Positions 1-12,145 are shown, numbered from the stretch's first letter. The stretch is 64,000 bases of DNA from Scylla paramamosain (GCF_035594125.1 NC_087158.1:2172001-2236000), one strand, 5' to 3'. Notes: generated by a model not told the origin, from the sequence alone. Translations and numbers: made by a program.

Positions 1-2
1 AG

Positions 3-122
3 ACCCACATGCGGCGACACACAGGGGAGAAGTTTTACTGCCAGCACTGCTCCTTCCATTGCTCTCAGCGGATCACAATGCGGCGACACATGTCTAAATA
101 CAACCATCGATTCGATTTTTAA
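3..122 (+). CDS. Partial C2H2 zinc-finger terminal exon (lola/broad-type), copy 1
   Basis: The window opens inside the first finger of a zinc-finger pair. Visible are the end of finger 1 (THMRRH, then a TGEK-type linker) and a full second finger, C-x2-C-x12-H-x4-H (CQHC ... MRRHMSKYNH). A TAA stop at 120-122 follows. An AATAAA signal lies about 100 bp downstream at 225-230, so this reads as a terminal exon. Finger pairs that end a protein a few residues after the last histidine are typical of the alternative 3' exons of arthropod BTB zinc-finger genes (lola, broad, fruitless). These are DNA-binding transcription factors acting in the nucleus. Three similar exons follow on the same strand. The acceptor and BTB exons lie outside the window, so the parent gene is inferred. 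Another multi-exon C2H2 gene is the main alternative. Confidence 0.75.
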   Translation, partial: THMRRHTGEKFYCQHCSFHCSQRITMRRHMSKYNHRFDF

Positions 123-224
123 ATTTACTTAATTTTTATTTATTAATTTTTTGGTTTAACCTGAGAAGTGGATTTATAAATGAGTGAAAACATTAGTGTA
201 TATGAGAGCTAGTGGACAAAGATC

Positions 225-230
225 AATAAA
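225..230 (+). terminator. Polyadenylation signal for zinc-finger exon 1
   Basis: A canonical AATAAA lies about 100 bp after the stop codon of the first zinc-finger exon. It supports that exon being a transcript end. Cleavage site not determined. Confidence 0.55.
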
Positions 231-667
231 ATAAAAGTCATTAAATGAATTTGCTTATTTTTGTGACTTTTGATTATGATTTTCTGGGATAATTGTTACT
301 TGAGGAGAGTTATTTTTACTGCTGGGTAAAGCTTCAGCAAACTACATGATTATATCTTCATTTGTGATGTGACATCATGAAGAGGACTAAGGAAACAACC
401 TCTTTGAAGTCATTTTGTGTGGTGTTGTGTCACAAGGAGGAGATGAGTGCAGTGAATGGTGGTGCGTGGTAGCACTGCCTCAGCTGCTTCACAGCTACTC
501 CTTCAAAAATAAAATGCAAATATTGTATATAGATGATGCCCAAAACTTTCTGTGCAGCAGTAACTTTATATGTATAGCAGTAACTTTTCATATAAGCAAA
601 TTATATGAAACTTCTTACATTGCTCTTTACTTGCAATTTATAATTTTGATGAATCAAGGAATTTTTA

Positions 668-699
<32 letters not shown>

Positions 700-1309
700 A
701 TTTATTTATTTTTTTTTTTGCAACTTTTTAACTACTTCCATATTGGGTTTTTCAGATACTGAAATTATGAAGTATATTTTCATTATTTTATTAGGCCTTG
801 ATACAAGACATGGATGATAATTTTGCAACACACCTCAAACAATCTACATCATGTGTACATTTATTGAAGGAAAGGAGTACCATTGTACTGTACATATACT
901 TGAGTTTTGTTCTCAAGTTATTCCAGCAGCAACAGTAATGGCAAAAATAACAAGGGATTTTTATTTTGTTATGTACACTGTAATGATCTAAAATAAATCT
1001 GCAGTCATCCTTTTATGAATCCATTTTTTATACTATTGTGTTCAAAGGCTTCTGTTATTTATGTTATGTTCATTTGAATATTGAAATGTTTGCACTAAAC
1101 AGAAAAAAAAACTTATTGTTTCTGTAGAATATCTTATTCAGCACACTACATGTAATAGTTTGCACTTAGTTTATCATATTTGCTAGTTTTGGATGCAAAT
1201 GTTATTACCTCTTAGTATATTAGTGTAGCACATTAATGTTCCTGCTAAGACTAAGACTGTTAAGATGTCATGTGGCAACACTGACTCACAGACTTCATGC
1301 ATTTTCCAG
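231..1309. other. AT-rich spacer between zinc-finger exons 1 and 2
   Basis: No credible coding exon seen. It contains an imperfect TTTA-rich tract at about 659-720 and otherwise AT-rich sequence. The last bases (TTTTCCAG, ending at 1309) form the splice acceptor of the next exon. Confidence 0.5.
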
Positions 1310-1753
1310 AGTAAGGGCAGTGTGGACAAGGACGTAGGCAGCTCCCACTCTCACCATCGCCGGGGCTTCCACCGCTTGCCCACCACCCAGGACGCCTCCC
1401 TTGCTGACACCACACTGCAGGCCAGGGATGGCCAGCCGCCAGACCTGCAGAGGATCTGTAAAGCAGAGGACCGAGGCCACCCAGACACCCACCCTGGCAT
1501 GCGGTCCCTGGCGCCCCTCAACCTGCAGATGTACACTGTTTCGGGGCCCGGGCCAGGCCACACCTGTTTCCTGTGCGGCAAGAGCTTTGGGCTGAAGCAC
1601 AACCTGTATCGGCACCTGCGCACCCACACTGGTGAGCGGCCGCACCAGTGCCCACACTGTGAATACCGAGGTTCCCGCCGCTCCCATGTCCTGACGCACA
1701 TCAACAGAGTGCACCAGCGCCAGGACCAGCCAGACTCAGACTCCCTCACATAG
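1310..1753 (+). CDS. C2H2 zinc-finger terminal exon (lola/broad-type), copy 2
   Basis: The exon follows a TTTTCCAG acceptor ending at 1309 and is open in phase 0 for 147 codons to TAG at 1751-1753. About 80 residues of low-complexity, His/Ser/Pro-rich linker precede two fingers. Finger 1 is CFLCGKSF ... HLRTH, with an HTGERP linker. Finger 2 is CPHCEYRG ... HINRVH. AATAAA follows at 1850-1855. As in the neighbouring exons, the protein ends soon after the second finger, here about 12 residues on. The stretch before 1310 is also open in this frame, so an ATG at 1265 is possible on paper, but the acceptor and the matching phase of the sister exons favour an internal exon start. The product would be one isoform-specific DNA-binding tail of a nuclear transcription factor. 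The BTB part is not visible. Confidence 0.78.
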   Translation, partial: SKGSVDKDVGSSHSHHRRGFHRLPTTQDASLADTTLQARDGQPPDLQRICKAEDRGHPDTHPGMRSLAPLNLQMYTVSGPGPGHTCFLCGKSFGLKHNLYRHLRTHTGERPHQCPHCEYRGSRRSHVLTHINRVHQRQDQPDSDSLT

Positions 1754-1849
1754 ACTTGCCAGTATTACGTCTTCATTGTGTTGAAATGTAGTTATGCAAT
1801 TTCCTCTACTTACTAATTTATGATGATTCATCTGTATGTGAAGAATTCC

Positions 1850-1855
1850 AATAAA
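1850..1855 (+). terminator. Polyadenylation signal for zinc-finger exon 2
   Basis: AATAAA about 97 bp after the exon-2 stop codon, at a distance and orientation suited to 3'-end formation of that isoform. Confidence 0.55.
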
Positions 1856-2051
1856 CTGTTCTTGTCCACATGGATTATTGACATGACCCTTCTATGGTAA
1901 AGCAAGCTTTATATTTCATTATCACCTCCACTAGTGAAACTGATCACATGAACCTCCTCAACCCAGACGTGAATATTACAGAAAAAGGACATGAGATGTT
2001 TCCTTTTACTGTTTTGCAGGAAATGATGAAATCTACAAGCGAAACATACTA

Positions 2052-2151
<100 letters not shown>

Positions 2152-2274
2152 AAAATAAACTTATGTTCTGTACAACACAGCATACATACATACATACATA
2201 CATACAGTTCTGAATGCAATGTACACCTGAGCCGTGGCTGAGGCAGCTGCCTGACACTCTCCCTCTCTCCACAG

Positions 2275-2463
2275 GTTGGCTCACCCTATCGCTTCATCTG
2301 CAACCATTGCAACAAGAACTTCTACCACAAGAATGACTTCAGAAAGCACCTGAGGGTTCACACGGGGGAGAAACCCTATGCGTGTCCGTACTGCCCGTAC
2401 CGAGCCGCAGTGAAAGCCAGACTGCGCAGCCATGCCAGAACCAGACACGACACTGACCTGTAG
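2275..2463 (+). CDS. C2H2 zinc-finger terminal exon (lola/broad-type), copy 3
   Basis: A strong acceptor (CTCTCCCTCTCTCCACAG, ending at 2274) opens a phase-0 exon of 62 codons, with TAG at 2461-2463. Finger 1 is CNHCNKNF ... HLRVH, joined by HTGEKPYA to finger 2, CPYCPYRA ... HARTRH. Only four residues follow the last histidine. This compact two-finger, stop-terminated design with a CPYCP second finger is the lola/broad pattern. Its phase and strand match copies 2 and 4, so each could be spliced to the same upstream donor. I saw no canonical AATAAA close downstream. Assignment to the lola family, as opposed to another BTB zinc-finger gene, is inferred. Confidence 0.8.
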   Translation, partial: VGSPYRFICNHCNKNFYHKNDFRKHLRVHTGEKPYACPYCPYRAAVKARLRSHARTRHDTDL

Positions 2464-3772
2464 GGAAGACTGTCACTCCACACACTGTCTGAGACCATTC
2501 CTCCACCCTCTGCTGCCAGATGGTATTGCCTTCCTGAACTTTTCCTTTTCAGACTTCTCAAGGTAGAGTACAATGTTACTGTTGAGCACTTGCTTCTTGC
2601 TTCTATGTCTGCATTTCATCACTAATAAGTTACACAACCAAGGAGAGAATGGACTTTTCCAAGATATAGAAGGGCCTTCAATTCAAGTATCATGTTATCA
2701 CGTACATAGACTGTATGTTAGACAGTCGGAGGAAACAGCTCACTGCTCACCCATGGAGACTGTTTCTGGCTGTCAAGGAAAAATGTGTGTTGGTGTTTTG
2801 GTGGAGGTGTTTATCACTTTGGTGTTGTCAACATGATGCGTCTGTCATGTCTGGATGTGGCGTGCAGCACACCAGTTCTGTTTACTGTAAAGAAGGTAAA
2901 AGAAAAATGGCTTTTTCAAGAAGAACAATTTTCAAACCATAGTGACATATGTTGTAGACTGTTACCTGAATACATGATTTTGTTCTCAGTATGAAAAAGA
3001 AATTTTCCTGGTGTTCTGTGTCATATTCACTTTGTTGTATTAATTTTGTAAGTTCCTTTTCTCACCTTGAGTTTTTGATGACTGTTGCTTCTCTTGTCAA
3101 CACCAATTTCAAGAAGTGAAGAAAGTAATGACAGAGGCTATTTAACTAGTGAAGCAAAGACAGTATAAGACACTGAAGCAATGAAAGACCTGTCATTTCT
3201 GTAAGTGACAGAAAGAAACTAATCTAAGTGTACATCCAAGGAAATAATAGCATGAATGGTGTTGGATGACATACTCTGGAGGGAAACATGATATGAGCTT
3301 CTTCCTGTATACATTAAGCAGACAGAATGTTTGCTGCGTTGTCTTGAAGGGAGGATGTGCGTGTTTACATATCACAGGGATGCATAACTCAAGTGTGGTA
3401 GGGAGGATGCACTGTGAGGGTTAGTGCATCCACTTCCCACACCTTATCATTTCCATAGTTTTTCATGCATGTAAGTTTCATTATTATTCACTGTTGGTCT
3501 AACCTGCACATTGATTGTTATGAAGAAAGTAAAATAAGAATAACCTCGATGTTAATAGGTTTGGTTTGCTTTACAAGGAAACTGCTCTTGTAAAGCCTTC
3601 TCACATATATCTTTTACTGTGTAAGGTTCTATTTCTCTCCCTTCTTCCCTGTTACTGGAGCACCTTGGGACCAGTGTAGAAAAAAAAACCTTACAGAATA
3701 TTCTCAGAAGTTTATCTATCTGTCTATCAGAAGTAAAAAAAGTAAAATGTATGAATTTCCTTTGAATACTAG

Positions 3773-3986
<214 letters not shown>

Positions 3987-4103
3987 GTTGCTGTGATGTG
4001 CCAAGTGGTATATGGTGCACATTGCAGCTCACCTGCAATATTAAAGTGAGAATTTCCCTCCACAATTGTTTGCTGTCTATGTCCTTTGCTCACCACCAAG
4101 GAG

Positions 4104-4345
4104 AGGTTGTGCTGGTGGGGCTGGTCAGGATGGTGGCTCTGCTGGTCAGGATGGGGGGAGTGGGGCTGTGTTGGTGAGGCTGGGGGGGAAGGGCTGTGTT
4201 GGGAGGTTGTGCTGGTGGGGCTCTGATGGGGAGGCTGTGATGGTGAGGTTGTGGTGGGGGCAGGAGAGCTGTGCTGGTGAGGCTGTGCTGGTTGGGCTGT
4301 GCTGGGGAGGCTGATGGAGCTGGTGGGGCTGGGAAGGATGGGAAG
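4104..4345. repeat. G/T-rich degenerate minisatellite
   Basis: Imperfect short repeats built on GGCTGTGCTGGTGAG-like units, with many GG and GGGG runs on the plus strand. Both strands are open by chance over much of it, giving Ser/Pro/Gln-rich or Gly-rich translations. I treat these as repeat artefacts. Confidence 0.75.
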
Positions 4346-5028
4346 ACTGGGGTTTGGATTTCTTTGCATAATGCCATACCATCAGAACTACAATGAAAGG
4401 TGGTGATGTTGGATGTTATTATTTGTCTACTTTGTCTATTTAGCAATTTCATGTCTTTTTTTTTTCTTAATTTTCCTTTCCTTTTCTTTTTTATTTTCTC
4501 TTCATTTTCCTTGTCTTCCTCTTATTTCTTTCTCCCTCTCCTCCTACTTTTCCTTTTCTTTTTTTTTGTAATTTTTTTTTATATTACAAGTACTGATTCA
4601 TACATTATTAAGATACTACAAAAGTGTCGCTAATATTGTAAATTGTGAAGTAAAAACTGCAAATTGTTTAAAAATACATCAGTGTGAGTGAAAAGAAAAC
4701 ATATGCAAAAAAAAAAAAAAAAAAAAAAAAAACAGTGATACTTGTCACAGCATTGCACTGTGTTCCTGCAGTGTCTCTTCAGCAATGCAATCCATGTTTC
4801 CTGAAAGTCAGAAACTGATCACCAAATGTATTCCAATATTTAGATGTTGTGTTACTTTATTTATTTATTTTTATTTATTAATTTATTTTATTTATTTTAT
4901 TTTTTTATTTATCTATTTTATTTATTCATTCTATGTTTTGCAAATAACTTTTTTGAATAGTGTGCATGCATGGTAACTATCCTTATCATGCCAGTAATGA
5001 GCTAACATGATGCCTTTCTCTCAACCAG

Positions 5029-5274
5029 CTTCTGTCAGTGTGGGGAGGCACGTCACCTACTGCTGCAGCGCGCCGCCGTGGCCATTCTTGCCCCATCTGC
5101 TCTAAAGCCTTCGAGACGCGCTACAAGCTGGAACGCCACCAGCTCACCCACACCGGGGAGAAGCCCTACGCCTGCCCCTACTGCCCCCATCGCTGCAACC
5201 AACGCGACAACCTCAAGGCGCACATCGGCAGCAAGCACCGGGAGTACTACGACCCCAACAGTGTGGACATTTGA
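5029..5274 (+). CDS. C2H2 zinc-finger terminal exon (lola/broad-type), copy 4
   Basis: The acceptor TTTCTCTCAACCAG ends at 5028 and the exon is open in phase 0 for 81 codons, with TGA at 5272-5274. A short Ala/Arg-rich lead precedes finger 1 (CPICSKAF ... HQLTH), an HTGEKPYA linker and finger 2 (CPYCPHRC ... HIGSKH). Twelve residues follow. Codon use here is markedly GC-rich compared with the AT-rich flanks, as expected for real coding sequence. Together with copies 1-3 it forms an array of alternative DNA-binding tails. No further HTGEKP-type exon was found downstream, so this may be the last one on this side, unless others are too diverged to see. Confidence 0.8.
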   Translation, partial: LLSVWGGTSPTAAARRRGHSCPICSKAFETRYKLERHQLTHTGEKPYACPYCPHRCNQRDNLKAHIGSKHREYYDPNSVDI

Positions 5275-5466
5275 ATTGCTTGGTGCTGCTGTGTTGTGTC
5301 GGTAATTCAGGGCCTTACTGAACTTCTAGTGGGGACTGCTGTTATGATTATCATTTTAGTCTTTTAGTATTGTAATGTTTTGCTATGTTAAGATAAATTT
5401 CAGTTAATTGTTTTGATGATGTATAATAGTTTAAAATACTTGCTTCATATGGTAGATATACATATA

Positions 5467-5914
5467 CAGTGAAACCTCGGCTAGCGAGTAAGCAATAGAG
5501 TTTATGGCGAACGAAAGTGATCGAAAAAGCACGAAACGAAACATCTCCTAAGCATATCTCCTCCACCCTCCATCTCCACCAGCATCTTCCCAAGTCGTCC
5601 CCCAAAGTAAGTACGCTTTATTACCAGTTTATTTCTTTACATTCTCTTTTATGTTCTATTATGGTTTTATACAATATTTGTTATTTATAAATACCTTTTT
5701 CTTATATAAAGCAAAAAAATAAAAAAATAAAATAAATAAAATAAAATAAATAAATAAAAATAGGAGGGGTGTTTTTTTTTTTTTGGGGGGGGAGCTGGAA
5801 TGGATTAATGGCATTTCAGTTAATTTGATGGGGAAAATTGATTTGACATACGAGCAAATCGAGTTACGAGCTCCGTCACGGAATGAATTAAACTTGTAAG
5901 TCGAGGTTCCACTA
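5467..5914. mobile_element. Tigger/mariner-type MITE (non-autonomous DNA transposon)
   Basis: About 448 bp bounded by TA dinucleotides (5465-5466 and 5915-5916). The left end reads CAGTGAAACCTCGGCTAGCG. The right end, reverse-complemented, reads TAGTGGAACCTCGACTTACA, so the ends are diverged inverted repeats. Near the right end ACGAGCAAATCGAGTTACGA is the kind of motif seen in pogo/Tigger-derived elements. No transposase coding is left. The terminal base mismatch and divergence suggest an old copy. Confidence 0.75.
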
Positions 5915-8005
5915 TACACAAATAAATGATTAAGCTTTCATTCAAAAATATTCAAGAGTGCTGTATCATTTGTTGATTTATGAAATAAAAAGACAAAGCA
6001 ATTGGTGAATATTTGACATTCCTGGAAGTGTGAGAGGAAAGTTTGCAGTCTTAAGGTGAACTGTGCCTCCGTGCTCACTCTGGTTAGACTCTTCCAGACC
6101 TCTCCATCACCAACCATCCTTCCTGCTGTCAGTGAGGAGGCCCTGCTGCTAAGCCTGACTGCCCTGAGCATCACAACTATGACCACTCCGTAGCTGTGAC
6201 ATCCTTCCCTGTGTTGATATTGTCTGTATCTCTACATAAACATCCGTCATTCATCCTTTCTTATTGTTTCATTAAAATTCCTTTCTCCAGTATTATTCCT
6301 TCATTAACATTAACATCAACATCCCTTTATTAACATTTCTTCTTGCCTCATTAACATGTTTCCTTCCCCCTGGCTGGGCGGGAGGAAGTCATATTTAGTG
6401 AGCCTGAGTGCCATCCTTACAATCGCCATCATTGTAGCCTTGACGTCCTGCCCTTGTACTGAGGGAGCAGCCTGGTAGTGGTGGTGGTGGTGGTTGGGTA
6501 TTTAATCGGTGCACGCAGCTAACAAGCCAATCCATGTAGGCCTCAGTTCCATTAAAGTTGTAGGAATGGTGAGTATTCTAGTTTCATTCCCCTCCCACTT
6601 AAATCACTTATCTCATTCAGAAGTCATCACTCTTCAAGTACAGGTCCATCCATGTCCCTGCCCTGGCGTGTGCACCATTCCACATTCCTGTACTGTTGTG
6701 CCCACTTAGGATGCCAGTTCCTAAAGAAAAAGGGCCAAACGAATAATCTAATGGAGGTACTGTACATATTAACCTATAACTCATAAGTTTCACAAGCAGC
6801 CTTCCGTCATCTCTTGAAGTCTGGCCGGGAGTCTATCGATCATCTCAAAGAGCAGGAAACAAAAATAACCAGTGGATTTTTTTAAAATGGATCTTCCTTT
6901 GTGTAGGCATCTAGATGGCGAGTATGCTGCTACTGCCACTGTTTTCCAAGCCTCCTACAATATAACACACAAAATATACTCATTATGTACACCTGGCAGC
7001 GCAACAATATTTTTTTCTGATATATTTTGTTTGGCTGCTTTTAGTTTTACATTCATAGTGTAAGAAATAATGTCGCGAGTATCAACATCAAGTAAGATAA
7101 AAGAGGGTAATAGACTACAGTATGGTAGGTGTCCTTAATTATTATCAGTTTAATCTACCCTTCTGACCATTACATCCTTCCTGCGCCACTGTGGGAATAC
7201 ATAGCACGCCCTGCAAACCCCGGGGATGTAATGAGATAACAGCTTACACTTTGAATATCACCGGTACTTTAACAGATCACATAAACAGTTGACTGAATGA
7301 GCAGGGATGGAAAAGTGGAGCGTGCTAAGGACATGAAGCTTGGAGCACTCATTTGGTGAGATGGAAGCCTCGTGTGATTGAGAGAGAAATAAATAATAAA
7401 TAAAAAAAAATGCAATATGTTAAAAAAGTAGAGTAGGGAAAGTAGATGAAGGAGTGAAGAATACAAATATGCAAAGATAAGAGAAAAATAAATAAACCAG
7501 GAGAAAGAACAGGAAGGTGTGTTACAGACGAGTGAAGCGACAAACGAAGCACAAAGCAAAATGTCACAAGAAGAGGAAGAGCGCAGGCCAGAGACACGTA
7601 CGAGGTGGAGAAGCAGTAGTGTGGAGTTCTGGGCGTCTGCAAAGCAATGGCAGCATCCCTGAGTGTCCTGATGAAAGACGAGTAGGAGGAAGAGGAGGCG
7701 GTGGTTGTGTTCGTAATCAAATAAGTGGCTGGTAAGATGAGGATGTTTTCTTTATACTAGGCGTCTGTCCTGTCTTTATTACTTAACTGGATATCCTGAG
7801 TTTATTTATTTATTTATTTATTTATTTATTTGTTTGTTTTTAGTAAGGTGTATCATATAATGAGTAAATTTTAATTATATTACACGCCACTTTATAACTT
7901 ACAAATGGTAGTTAACACTCGTGCAGGGCTGGAGATAACTTGGTGGTGCTGTAGGTAGCGTAGTAATGCCCTGCACTGCCATGATAACTGGTCATGTCTA
8001 TACTG

Positions 8006-8006
<1 letters not shown>

Positions 8007-8044
<38 letters not shown>

Positions 8045-8109
8045 AAGACAGAACAGATATAATAGATGATTACTACTACTACTACTACATAGTAATAATA
8101 ATAATAATA

Positions 8110-8155
<46 letters not shown>
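8007..8155. repeat. (AC)n, (TAC)n and (TAA)n microsatellites
   Basis: An AC run (8007-8042) followed by short TAC and long AAT/TAA trinucleotide runs to about 8155. Confidence 0.95.
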
Positions 8156-8156
<1 letters not shown>

Positions 8157-8547
8157 CAGTAGCAAATATTTGATTACCTAGCTACCGCTACGTATTATTG
8201 CGAGTATCTGATTACTACTACTACTACTACTCCTACACATTCGTCAAGGACTTAATTTGAAACATCAGTGACTAGAAAGTTCCACATATCTATTTTCTTT
8301 TTATTTTTTGTTTATTCATTTATTTATTTATTTATTTTTAGATTGTGCAGTTTTCAGGTTATATACGTAATTCTCAGTGGAGTGAAAGACATGACTGTTT
8401 TTCATCCATTTTCTCGCCGTGGTTCCTCATGACATTCATTCTTTTCCTTCTGGCTCGGATTTTAAGGTCTATCGCCTTTATATTATGTAAGTGAATTAGT
8501 GAACGCGATTCCACTTGTTAACTACCTCCACAATGACAAGTTCGTTA

Positions 8548-8862
<315 letters not shown>

Positions 8863-8868
8863 GGCCGT

Positions 8869-9617
8869 GTCAGATGAAAATAGTTTGACGCATTGTTATT
8901 TATACATGTAGAGGAAGTCAAGAACCACTCTTAAATCATGGTTGGAAAAAAGTGTAATCATGATTATTTAAATAGTTCATGTCTCTTTAGCTGCTTAACA
9001 ACCAACTGCCACTAGGTAATTAGTTTCGTAACGACCCACGAACTGTAATTGTTTATCGACGCCAATTAAGTCTGGAGTGGCCATCGTGTGATAGTTAAAA
9101 CTAAATACTCATTAGCTGTCTAACAGTCATCTATCATCACATAAGTACGAAACGAGACATTGAAACAGTGAACTAGTGAGACTGAAGCAGAGAACCCCAC
9201 AGCTGAACCCTTAATGCTTCGTAGTGGTCAGACAGGCTGGGCGAAGGACGGGAGGCGACCGTGGAGGGAGGAGGGAGTGGTGCAGCAGAGGGAAGACGCG
9301 ATACCCAGGCAAGGCGAGGCCGCTGTCAAGGCGTAGAGTGAGGTGAGTATTTTATTTGTATTTCTGGTGTTATTTTAGTATCTCAGGTCAGACTGTAGTA
9401 ATGGCGTCCCCTGCTATCGGAGCCCCCTGTAATTACCAAAGTGTTATAGCTAATTACACGTCCGTTGGGGATTATGGAAATTACCTTGGTTTTAATAATT
9501 TCCATATAGTGACTTCATCATTTTATTGTTTATTTCTGGCGGCATGTCAGGTGAAAGTTTGACTCATTGCATTCTATAAACGCGGAGGAAAAGTCAGGAA
9601 CTGCGCATTGACCATGA

Positions 9618-9660
<43 letters not shown>

Positions 9661-9900
9661 GATAGTAAAGTATGTAGTCGGAAATCATGGTTAAGAAATC
9701 TGCATAATCATGATTGTTATATGTAGTTTAGGTGTATTCAACAGATCACCACGTAATTAGCTTACTAACGACCCACGAACATGGTGTAATTTAGTTGGAT
9801 GCCAGTTCACTATTCAGTCGTGTGATTGTTACAGCTCAGTACTCACAAGCTGCCTGACAGTCAACTGCCATCGAATTACAGAAGCAGTGAACCAATGAGA
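8869..9900. repeat. Diverged direct duplication, copies 8869-9180 and 9546-9900
   Basis: Both copies share ordered blocks: GTCAG-TGAAA at the start, ATCATGATT, TAATTAG followed by AACGACCCACGAAC, a run around CGTGTGAT, then CAGTCA and CAGTGAAC at the end. Copy 2 carries an extra ATT microsatellite (about 9621-9660). The offset is about 677 bp. No open reading frame is shared. Confidence 0.7.
9231..9342 (+). other. GC-rich candidate non-coding first exon
   Basis: A GC-rich, CpG-containing stretch stands out from AT-rich surroundings and ends in a strong splice donor (GTGAG followed by gtgagtatttt at 9343). It sits between the two copies of the 0.35 kb duplication. No matching downstream exon was found on the plus strand before VPS35L, so it could be a 5' UTR exon of a distant gene or of a non-coding RNA, or a chance GC island. 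Confidence 0.3.
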
Positions 9901-9965
9901 GTATCAGTGTTTCTTTCTTTATTAGAAAGGGATATTATTCTACCTGAAATTAATTTTGCTAATGT

Positions 9966-10135
9966 TGGTGCAGTCTACTTAGGATGGGCCACAACTCCCT
10001 GATTGGGATTGCACTAGATGAGGCTGTTGATAAACCCGTGGGGCACGCAAGGATAGTAACAGTACACCCGCCTCCTGGATAAAAGGATGCAGCTAAAAAA
10101 AAAAAAAAAATGAATAAATAAATAAATAAATAAAT
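9966..10135 (+). mobile_element. Possible SINE with A-rich tail
   Basis: About 120 bp of moderately GC-rich unique-looking sequence ends in AAAAAAAAAAAAAAA and (AATA)n. A poly-A tail after a short non-coding body suggests a retroposed element. No second copy was recognised in the window. Confidence 0.3.
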
Positions 10136-10204
10136 AAATAAAAATGAAATAAATAAATAAATAAGATTAATAATAATAATAATAAATAAATAAATAAGTG
10201 GAAG

Positions 10205-10610
10205 TTCCCTAATGATTATGCAAGAGAAGTGTCCTGCAGCCTTGTTCTTGAAAGTGTTCAAGTCATAGAGAGGAGGAAATACAGGAGCAGGCAGGGGTTG
10301 CAGAGTGTACTAGTGAAATGGATGAAAGATTGAGGATACGTGCGCATTAAAGAGGTGCACAGAAGATGAGAAAAATTACTGGCAAGGCAGTGGAAGGGAG
10401 AGAGGCATACAGTTGTAAAATTAGAAGAACAATTAGTGTGAAAATAGCAATAGAAGATAGCAAGAGAAGGGAGGGAGGCTGAAGGTAGTTAGAGGACCTG
10501 ATGAGATGAAATGCTTTTAACAAGAGAGCAGTATGAGTGGAACACATCATTTGTATGTGGTGAATCTTATTATGATGAAATGATATAGATGGTGACTGCA
10601 ACCTGGTGAG
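10205..10610 (-). mobile_element. 5'-truncated non-LTR retrotransposon fragment (reverse transcriptase C-terminus)
   Basis: Read on the minus strand, this matches the C-terminal end of arthropod LINE reverse transcriptases. There is a decayed THTALL ... KAFHLI ... NYLQPPS stretch, followed by sequence corresponding to the FKREISRH end seen better at 30470-30760. It is broken by stops and frameshifts. Only the 3' part of the element remains. Confidence 0.55.
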
Positions 10611-11940
10611 AAATTGTTAGCTTTTGCTGTAACTCAAATTTGGTTCATGATGTTCACCACTGTGTGTTGCCCACGTGGTCTCAGCTGCCACATGCTGGGG
10701 AAGGCAGTGAAGCTGTGGACACGATTTTGGGTTTCCTTGGCAACCCATACAACTCGGGTCACCACATGATGCATGCTGTGGCCCTTTATGAAAAGGACAA
10801 GAAAATTCTAAAGGCACTTTGCGAGCAGGGGCATGAACACTGGTCTTGCCCTCTGTGGTGTTAGCAGAGCTGCCTCGTGTCCCTCCTGGCCACAGCATTG
10901 TCCTGTCTATTCATAGGGAAGGTTTCTGAATAATTTTAAGCGGACTTCCTCGTGTATTTTTTTTATTTTTGCCATTTTTAGTACTGATAATTTGCTTATA
11001 AATCATAAATTCTAACAAATCAATACACAGAAGAAGTAATTGGTTTTAAATTTTTCTGCAATATTATAGATTGATTTTACCCACCTCATCCAGGCAATCT
11101 GCTTCTTGAGTCCAGGCAGTTATGGGGATTAGTGTCTCATTTTTGCAACTTGAATATGCTGCTTGCTTATCTGCTAAGTAACACTTTCTTTCACTGCTTA
11201 TTTCTTTCCTCTCTCACCATCTATAACTTTCTGAAATATGTTTGTGCATATTCTCTTCAATAGTTCTGTAGCCCTGTTTTTGGTTTTCCATGCAAGCAGT
11301 GTTTTATAGTGGTCTTGGGTGCTTCACAAGAATGACCATGAGAGTTTAGGGGTTAGCAAAAAAAAAAAAAAGGGTGGTGGAGGTTTAAGAAACCAAGATA
11401 TCATTTAAATGTGTATATTAAATTTTTGTACAAGAACAAATATGTACAGTTATCACAATCATTTAATTGACAGATCTATTAGTATAGATCTGAGCTTTCT
11501 GTCTGTTAGAGGAATTGTGGCAGTTGTCATAGGTATCATTGCAGTTTGAGAACCATTAATCCACTTTACAAGAAATGGCATAATTTACATGAGGAATGTG
11601 TGTGATGATGATGGAATGAAAGGTGTCTGCTTAGTACAAGTTAGGGAAGGGAGGAAGGAATTCAGAATGGATCTCCCAGCAAGTGTTCTCACAGTGTATA
11701 CAGATAAACCTTGGGCTGCCTGTGTATGAGGCAGATGTAAAGCTGGTGTTATTGTACATGATGCATGCTGTGACTGAAAAAGAGGATGTCATGTTGTTGT
11801 TTTGAGAAAGCCTACAAGTGAAGAATTGAGCAGACATTAGACTGAGCACATCAGTCAGTAATGCAGACTGTTAAGCTGCATTGATCTGGAAGTGTATAAT
11901 ATGCCCAGAAGTGTGTAGGATTGAATTCTTAGATTACTGA

Positions 11941-12048
11941 TTTGTTGCTGAATTAAGTTATTCCATTACTTAACTTGTTGTACATATACCATATTTGTTG
12001 CTGAATTAACTTATTCCATTACTTATAACATCTTGTGCATACCATATA
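11941..12048. repeat. Two-copy 53-bp tandem duplication
   Basis: TTTGTTGCTGAATTAAGTTA starts at 11941 and recurs with one change at 11994, followed by similar ATTCCATTACTTA and CATACCATA blocks. It lies just beyond the 3' end of VPS35L. Confidence 0.8.
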
Positions 12049-12145
12049 AGTGTATGTTCTGAGTAGTAGTAGATTAGCTGGGTAAGTTTGTGTAAACCTT
12101 CTGGGAAGCATATGATGATAATAATTATAGCATCCTTTGAAATAA

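Noticed and set aside
1295..1749. Minus-strand frames of 132-139 codons
   Set aside because: Shadows of zinc-finger exon 2, which has clear C2H2 signatures on the plus strand.
9356..9562. 68-codon plus-strand frame just after the GC-rich exon-like block
   Set aside because: It begins inside the presumed intron after the donor at 9343 and runs into the second copy of the duplication. No domain seen.
10640..10864. 74-codon plus-strand frame with a plausible composition
   Set aside because: No splice context or family resemblance, and the opposite strand is also open. It could be decayed repeat DNA.
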